Shown: positions 6,601 to 9,849 of the stretch, piece by piece
How positions within the stretch are numbered: position 1 is the stretch's first letter
How the letters are laid out: each line of letters begins with the position of its first letter
From: Promethearchaeia archaeon
GTDB lineage: Archaea; Asgardarchaeota; Lokiarchaeia; Sigyniarchaeales; SOKP01
Assembly: GCA_029856295.1 (NCBI GenBank)
Contig: JAHQWS010000032.1
Span: forward strand, 1 to 9,849
Length of the DNA: 9,849 nucleotides
Direction of reading: 5' to 3'
Notes under the pieces: model-generated
The model's database searches: none
The model's input: only the letters and a program-made list of their open reading frames with translations
What the model was told of the DNA's origin: nothing
Position numbers and translations under genes: made by a program

Positions 6601-7437
6601 CCAAGAGTACAGAAAAGAGAATGTAGAGTTGCCATTGCCCAAATAGGTGTATCAAAATCAGGCAATATCATAAATGAATTCTATGAAATGAAGGTTTCAG
6701 GCCTGCTGGGACTTCGAGAAGATAAAATCGATATGATTAGAACAAAAGTTAAAACTAAGATTGAGAATGCCGCCGAAAATGGAGTCAACATCTTAATCTT
6801 TCCGGAAATGACTATTGACCTCAATCATAGTGAATTTATAAGAGAAATATCTGACCTTGCCAAATTATACAATATGTATATCGTTCCAGGATCATACCAC
6901 GACCTAGAATCTAAGCGAAATTTGAGCAGAGTTATTGGTCCTGATGGAATTCTCTGGGAGCAGGAGAAACACATCCCTGCTATAATACACTTCGGAAAGA
7001 AAAGATTCAAAGAGGCAATAGAAGTAGAACCAATTCCTCGAAAGACCGTTGTCTGTAACACTGAATATGGAAGGATTGCAATTGCCATTTGCCGAGATTT
7101 TCTAGACATGGACCTAAGGGTGGAGCTTAAAAATTTTGAACCACCTATAGATATTATAATAAATCCAGCATTCACTCCAGTCACAGCTGATTTTAAAGCA
7201 ACTCATTTTGACGCCCGCAGATCTATTTATGCTTATTGTTTCTTTTCCAATGTCGCAGAATTTGGAGATTCGCTTATCTATACACCAGAAAAAGAAAGAA
7301 TTGAAAGGACAATCTCACCAAAAGAAGAGGGCATAATTTATAAGGACATAGATGTCTTCAGGCTAAGGTCAGAAAGGAAAAAATGGGAAAAAGAACAAAA
7401 GAACGACGTTCAATTTATTCAAAGCACAAGAACATAA
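3601..7437 (+). CDS. Giant TPR-repeat protein with C-terminal nitrilase domain
   Basis: About 1278 residues from ATA 3601. Residues 1 to ~920 are helical TPR-like repeats (NWAEVAKLYEQIV, LEKAAEIYKKCGNAYERAA, and a clearer set near 598, 641, 708 and 761 sharing A-x-x-x-x-E-x-A plus a later A-x-x-x-[FY] helix), suited to protein binding. A linker of ~90 residues leads to a carbon-nitrogen hydrolase domain starting near 1007 (RVAIAQIG). Its triad is intact: E1069 in FPEMT, K1123 in QEKHIP and C1164 in AICRDF; INPAF follows. Such enzymes hydrolyse amides or nitriles through a Cys thioester; the substrate is unknown. There is no signal peptide or membrane segment, so it is likely cytosolic. Coding sequence clearly extends upstream of TTG 3721, the first canonical start, and the frame opens only at 3589, so ATA 3601 (GEKEAVLLEKAK follows) is my preferred start. 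Family membership is confident; cellular role is not known. Confidence 0.9.
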   Translation: MGEKEAVLLEKAKSEEKIYNWAEVAKLYEQIVKSYLDKKILEKAAEIYKKCGNAYERAAETAETAKGYLEQNQHAANAYKEAANLFKQIGNNPEEYECKAEIFYVKGLISGSAIETKTLFSQSYELFIKSSDLFSKNDDRESLARTLGRAALISWYIINYCSDQKEIEQLCQKCIKIGEKAWKLSKEVRNYQAMAESLIAMAWTQHAVPFWIGPYKLDKYEKDELKKTFLLIEESGNLIERSEDNRVLGWIYFNLGVYYGHFGLRFGEDEKEESEVIEKCINAFERALSYAKEINDKSLILQTLFWLDYHTMAKGKYKYVQKRIVNDLKQIKELGKIYSVVPHISYWANFLPAYYYSVIARRSFFTRAQRKIYSEKSIEYYNKSLKHLTFIPFSSLLYLGLTVAYSNLATLATDKDDQKKYIEKMFQHAKEAEKFAEKYEGGTARSSGYNSLYIAYRTYTDITENKEEKIKMLSNAIDAAEKGVEYSVESRLSIMIHRLHLGQLYEELGILSSEKKPLIQARELFLYLIKEIMELGYYFLTATAYESIARIETRLGNHIASAENYLSAQNAHRKALKNIEYKPLKDLVKEKIDYSGAWNQIEKAKAHHKRENHLDAKVNYENASEILKNLPKYNYETAYYSAWALLEKAEQLSKEESQADAIEQYKATKEKFNKTTKILENVLKRTKEKKERERLEKLEKVTKLRVNYCSARIKLEEARILGRQGKHLGAAEKFASAASQLRDVCKAFKIERERRELEAIYHLCRAWETMEFAENYEEPKRFVEASRLFTKAGDFFTDTKLKLLASGNSAFCQALEYGCRFDESTEIELKAQLYPKVKAMLRKAGSLYEKGGYEKGADWILATSTYFDGTWNLIRADEELALDEKRKLLGIGSRYLKSAAELFSKAGYKEKEMEIQNRLNRLKKEEKILVSALGTITKPSISRSTLGIMAPACPLETSQAPRMSEIQQIEVESRSVLGKRLEKSLRRKYEIVYRDLLKEYPRVQKRECRVAIAQIGVSKSGNIINEFYEMKVSGLLGLREDKIDMIRTKVKTKIENAAENGVNILIFPEMTIDLNHSEFIREISDLAKLYNMYIVPGSYHDLESKRNLSRVIGPDGILWEQEKHIPAIIHFGKKRFKEAIEVEPIPRKTVVCNTEYGRIAIAICRDFLDMDLRVELKNFEPPIDIIINPAFTPVTADFKATHFDARRSIYAYCFFSNVAEFGDSLIYTPEKERIERTISPKEEGIIYKDIDVFRLRSERKKWEKEQKNDVQFIQSTRT

Positions 7438-7445
7438 TTAATTCA

Positions 7446-7470
7446 TTTGAAAGGGTTTTTAGCTTTCAAA
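7446..7470 (+). terminator. Hairpin after the TPR-nitrilase gene
   Basis: Nine bases after the TAA, TTTGAAAG (7446-7453) and CTTTCAAA (7463-7470) form a perfect 8-bp inverted repeat around a 9-base loop. T-rich sequence follows (TTATTCTTATACTTTTCT). This could terminate transcription or stabilise the 3' end. The remaining 170 bases up to the next promoter hold nothing I can recognise. Confidence 0.5.
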
Positions 7471-7646
7471 ATCTTATTCTTATACTTTTCTAAATTGGGA
7501 GGGCAAAATATTCTTTTCCTATTCTGTTGTTATATTTAAAAAAAGATATTAAAAAAATATTAGTAATATAGTACAAAATGAATAATTAATGATAATCTAC
7601 AATCCAAATAATAATGGATTAACTTTATTTTAAGATTCAAATATTT

Positions 7647-7654
7647 TTTATATA
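7647..7654 (+). promoter_or_regulatory. TATA box of the sulfatase gene
   Basis: TTTATATA is a consensus archaeal TATA box. It would start transcription near 7676-7680, leaving a leader of about 30 bases that contains AAAGGA (7698-7703) six bases before the TTG start, a fair Shine-Dalgarno site. Confidence 0.55.
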
Positions 7655-7709
7655 TTTCACCTTTTTTATTATTAAATTATGAATTAGGAATATTAAAAAA
7701 GGAATTATC

Positions 7710-9230
7710 TTGAAAGAAAGACCAAATATTATCTATATCTTAAATGACCATCAAGCAAATTACGGTCACGGCGAAATGGTGGGTGGTCCTAAAATTCACA
7801 GACCTAATATCGAAAGTCTTATTGGTGAGGGTATAAAATTTACTCGAGCTTATACAGCTTGCCCATTATGTGGTCCAGCAAGGCGTACCATGCTTACTGG
7901 TTTGTTTCCCCATAATCATGGTGAAATTAAGAACGAAACAAATCATAAGTATGATAGAGAACTATATTTAACAACTCTTGCAAACGTAGGTTATAAGAAC
8001 TACTATTACGGAAAGTGGCATGCTGGAAGGGGTACTGCCCTCGATTTTCAATGTGAAGGTTTTAGCTGTCCTGCTTATGGGAATCCATATATCACACCGG
8101 AATATAAAAAGTATATTAAAGAACACAATCTTCCACACTTTCAAGTAAGAATACAGCACAGTTTTATGGAACCTGAAAGCCATTATGCGAAAGTGCATGG
8201 AATAAAAAAAGGACATCTACTTAGTCCGAGTTTTGTTACTTTATCTTCACATGCTACAGGAATCATGACTACTCCAAAAGAAACCCATGAAGCATTTTTC
8301 CTTGCACGTCTTGCTTGTGATAAATTAAGAGAACTAGCAGAAGAGGGAAATAAAACTCCATTTCATATGCGAATTGATTTCTGGGGTCCGCACCAGCCAT
8401 ATTTTGCGACTCAAGAATATTTAGATTTATATAATTATAAAAATATTCCTGAACTTCCCAGTTTTAATGATAACTTAGAAAGTAAGCCAAATATCTATAA
8501 ATCAAATCACGATTATCCAATAAGCAAGAACGGCGAACTAATATATCCAAATCCATTACCGTGGGAGGATGTATGGCAAAAAGTTTTAGCCTTAAATTAT
8601 GCTCAACAAACATTAGTTGATGCAGCTGGGGGAATGGTTCTTGACACTTTAGAAGAGGTAGGATTAACGGAAGATACGCTGATTATTTGGTCGTTGGATC
8701 ATGGAGACTCTGTCGGCAGTTATGGGGGTCATTTTGACAAGGACGCTTTTATGCCTGAAGTAATGGTACGTATTCCTATGGTAATTCGATATCCAGGCGT
8801 AATTCCAGCTGGACAAGTTTGCGATAAACTTGTAAGTAATATCGATCTGGCTCCTACATTCCTTGACGCTGCTGGAACCTCCTTTAATGAAACAATTGAT
8901 GGACAGAGTTTATTACCTTTATGCCGACAACAAGACTTAGAATGGCGTGAAGATCTGATGTGCGAAACCCATGGACATTATATTAATCATTTGGGTCGGT
9001 TAGTTGTAACAGATAGATATAAATATGTCTGGAATGACGGTGATATGGACGAACTTTATGATTTAAAGGAAGATCCCTTTGAACTTAAGAATTTAATTAG
9101 TTCTACTGAATATGCAAACGTACTTACGGATATGAAAACAAGATTAGCAAAGTGGCGTCAAAAAACAGGCGATGTCGTCACAAAAGACATGATTAGAGGG
9201 AAATGGTTAAGAATTCCAAAAAATAAGTAA
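7710..9230 (+). CDS. Cysteine-type sulfatase, cytosolic
   Basis: This is a 506-residue member of the sulfatase family (alkaline phosphatase superfamily), which hydrolyses sulfate esters. The start is TTG, with AAAGGA six bases upstream and no in-frame ATG before it. Landmarks are PNIIYILNDHQ (metal ligand D13, with H14 where many members have Asp or Gln), the catalytic motif CGPAR at 54-58 followed by RTMLTGLFPHNHG, GKWHAG with K102 and H104, GPHQP with H228, SLDHGD with D330 and H331, K344, and the C-terminal RYKYVWNDGDMDELYDLKEDP typical of the family. C54 would have to be oxidised to formylglycine by a maturase, none of which lies in the window. There is no signal peptide or lipobox, so the enzyme should act in the cytoplasm. 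The EamA-type transporter gene starts 33 bases downstream. Substrate is not predictable; phosphonate or phosphate monoester hydrolysis is a related possibility. Acquisition from bacteria is plausible but untested. Confidence 0.92.
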   Translation: MKERPNIIYILNDHQANYGHGEMVGGPKIHRPNIESLIGEGIKFTRAYTACPLCGPARRTMLTGLFPHNHGEIKNETNHKYDRELYLTTLANVGYKNYYYGKWHAGRGTALDFQCEGFSCPAYGNPYITPEYKKYIKEHNLPHFQVRIQHSFMEPESHYAKVHGIKKGHLLSPSFVTLSSHATGIMTTPKETHEAFFLARLACDKLRELAEEGNKTPFHMRIDFWGPHQPYFATQEYLDLYNYKNIPELPSFNDNLESKPNIYKSNHDYPISKNGELIYPNPLPWEDVWQKVLALNYAQQTLVDAAGGMVLDTLEEVGLTEDTLIIWSLDHGDSVGSYGGHFDKDAFMPEVMVRIPMVIRYPGVIPAGQVCDKLVSNIDLAPTFLDAAGTSFNETIDGQSLLPLCRQQDLEWREDLMCETHGHYINHLGRLVVTDRYKYVWNDGDMDELYDLKEDPFELKNLISSTEYANVLTDMKTRLAKWRQKTGDVVTKDMIRGKWLRIPKNK

Positions 9231-9263
9231 GGTTATAATTTTCTCTACTTTTTCTTTAATATC

Positions 9264-9849
9264 TTGGAAAAGCAGAATTTAAAGAAAGGACTCATTTTTG
9301 GAATTTTCGGAACTGTCATAGGTGGCCTCAACCCGATAATTGCAAATTCCAGGCCGGAAATAATTGATGCATACCTATTTGCAGCTATGACGGTTATCAT
9401 ACAAGCGATTATTTTCTTTCCATTAATGATGGTTGAAAGAAACAAGTTAAAATCAGATTTTAATAATAATATAATTACTATGGACGAGATGGATGCTTTT
9501 CTTAATGGTTATAAAAGAAATATTCCACTTTTGATTTTTGCGGGTTTTAGTTTTGGGATTTGCTTTATCCTCTTTTATGAAGGTTATAAATCAGCAGGGG
9601 TAATTAACGGGAATTTAGTTTTAAAGACTACGATTTTTTTCTCACTTATTTTCGATTGGCTTATTTTGCGCGAGAAAATCTCAATTAGACAGGTAATTTT
9701 TTCAATCATTTTGTTTTTTGGATTGGTTTTAGCAGTAACGCAAGGTTCATTTAATATACTTGAATTAAATATCGGCGTTTTAATTTTATTATCCGTATCC
9801 GGCATTTGGATGTTTACTCATGCAATTTCAAAGCCCATGTTAGATAGAA
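9264..9849 (+). CDS. EamA/DMT-family membrane transporter (partial, 3' end missing)
   Basis: The first 195 codons of an integral membrane protein run off the right edge. The frame is open from directly after the sulfatase stop, and TTG 9264 is the only start-like codon before the first membrane segment. No clear ribosome-binding site is visible. Hydrophobic segments fall near residues 10-27, 37-57, 87-105, 112-134, 142-160 and 168-187. The block FSLIFDWLILREKIS, then RQVIFSIILFFGLVLAV, is the usual end of the first EamA half (acidic residue after TM4, then TM5). Complete members have ten helices in two repeats, so about a hundred residues should be missing. They move small metabolites or amino acids across the cytoplasmic membrane. 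The 33-base gap to the sulfatase suggests co-transcription, perhaps moving a substrate or product of that enzyme, which is inference only. The loop at 59-86 is longer than usual and hydrophilic. Confidence 0.8.
   Translation, partial: MEKQNLKKGLIFGIFGTVIGGLNPIIANSRPEIIDAYLFAAMTVIIQAIIFFPLMMVERNKLKSDFNNNIITMDEMDAFLNGYKRNIPLLIFAGFSFGICFILFYEGYKSAGVINGNLVLKTTIFFSLIFDWLILREKISIRQVIFSIILFFGLVLAVTQGSFNILELNIGVLILLSVSGIWMFTHAISKPMLDR

Noticed and set aside
4769..7184. Minus-strand frames at 4769-4954, 6093-6314, 6416-6655 and 6825-7184
   Set aside because: They lie opposite the TPR-nitrilase gene, have no promoter or ribosome-binding site, and their serine- and phenylalanine-rich products are typical antisense shadows.
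7710..7770. Signal peptide on the sulfatase
   Set aside because: The N-terminus begins directly with the first core strand (PNIIYILNDH), with no preceding hydrophobic segment or cleavage site.
7968..8216. Minus-strand frame opposite the sulfatase
   Set aside because: It is antisense to conserved sulfatase sequence, including GKWHAG, and its product resembles no known protein.
9245..9805. Minus-strand frames at 9245-9445 and 9584-9805
   Set aside because: The plus strand here is continuously open and encodes recognisable EamA-type membrane helices.

Overview
The window looks like chromosomal DNA from an archaeon, most likely an Asgard archaeon of the Lokiarchaeia type. This is an inference from several signs: very AT-rich spacers, archaeal TATA boxes (for example TTTATATA and TATAAATA) about 25-30 bases before the expected transcription starts, oligo-T stops, frequent TTG starts, heavy use of AGA/AGG and ATA codons, and a very large TPR protein of a kind I associate with Asgard genomes. 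No rRNA, tRNA, CRISPR array or transposase was found, so the assignment is not proven.

Left part (1-3090, minus strand). Transcription runs leftward. The first gene read is an unrecognised protein of about 519 residues made of five tandem helix-turn-helix-like repeats plus a C-terminal alpha/beta domain. Its reading frame is broken inside the fifth repeat at a run of six A residues, and a -1 shift exactly there restores one continuous protein. The sequence is a correctly phased A AAA AAG slippery heptamer, so the break is either programmed frameshifting, an indel or decay. A T-rich stop and a probable separate promoter follow, then hisS, encoding histidyl-tRNA synthetase.

Middle (3091-3600). 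This is a divergent promoter region. A nearly symmetrical TTTTTAAATAAAAA element could serve the HTH-repeat gene on the minus strand and a possible 42-residue membrane peptide on the plus strand. Beyond a T7 stop lie about 210 bases of non-coding AT-rich DNA with TTAACA motifs and a TTAACA-N4-TGTTAA palindrome, followed by a good TATA box.

Right part (3601-9849, plus strand). A giant protein of about 1278 residues joins a long TPR-like helical repeat region to a C-terminal carbon-nitrogen hydrolase (nitrilase) domain with an intact Glu-Lys-Cys triad. Its N-terminal coding region extends well past the first canonical start, and the best start appears to be an ATA codon. A hairpin follows the stop. 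Then come a TATA box, a cytosolic cysteine-type sulfatase and, 33 bases later, the first 195 codons of an EamA/DMT-type membrane transporter that runs off the window. The last two are probably one operon. I see no pathway linking hisS, the HTH-repeat gene, the TPR-nitrilase and the sulfatase. The two strongest leads are the interrupted HTH-repeat protein and the TPR-nitrilase fusion.
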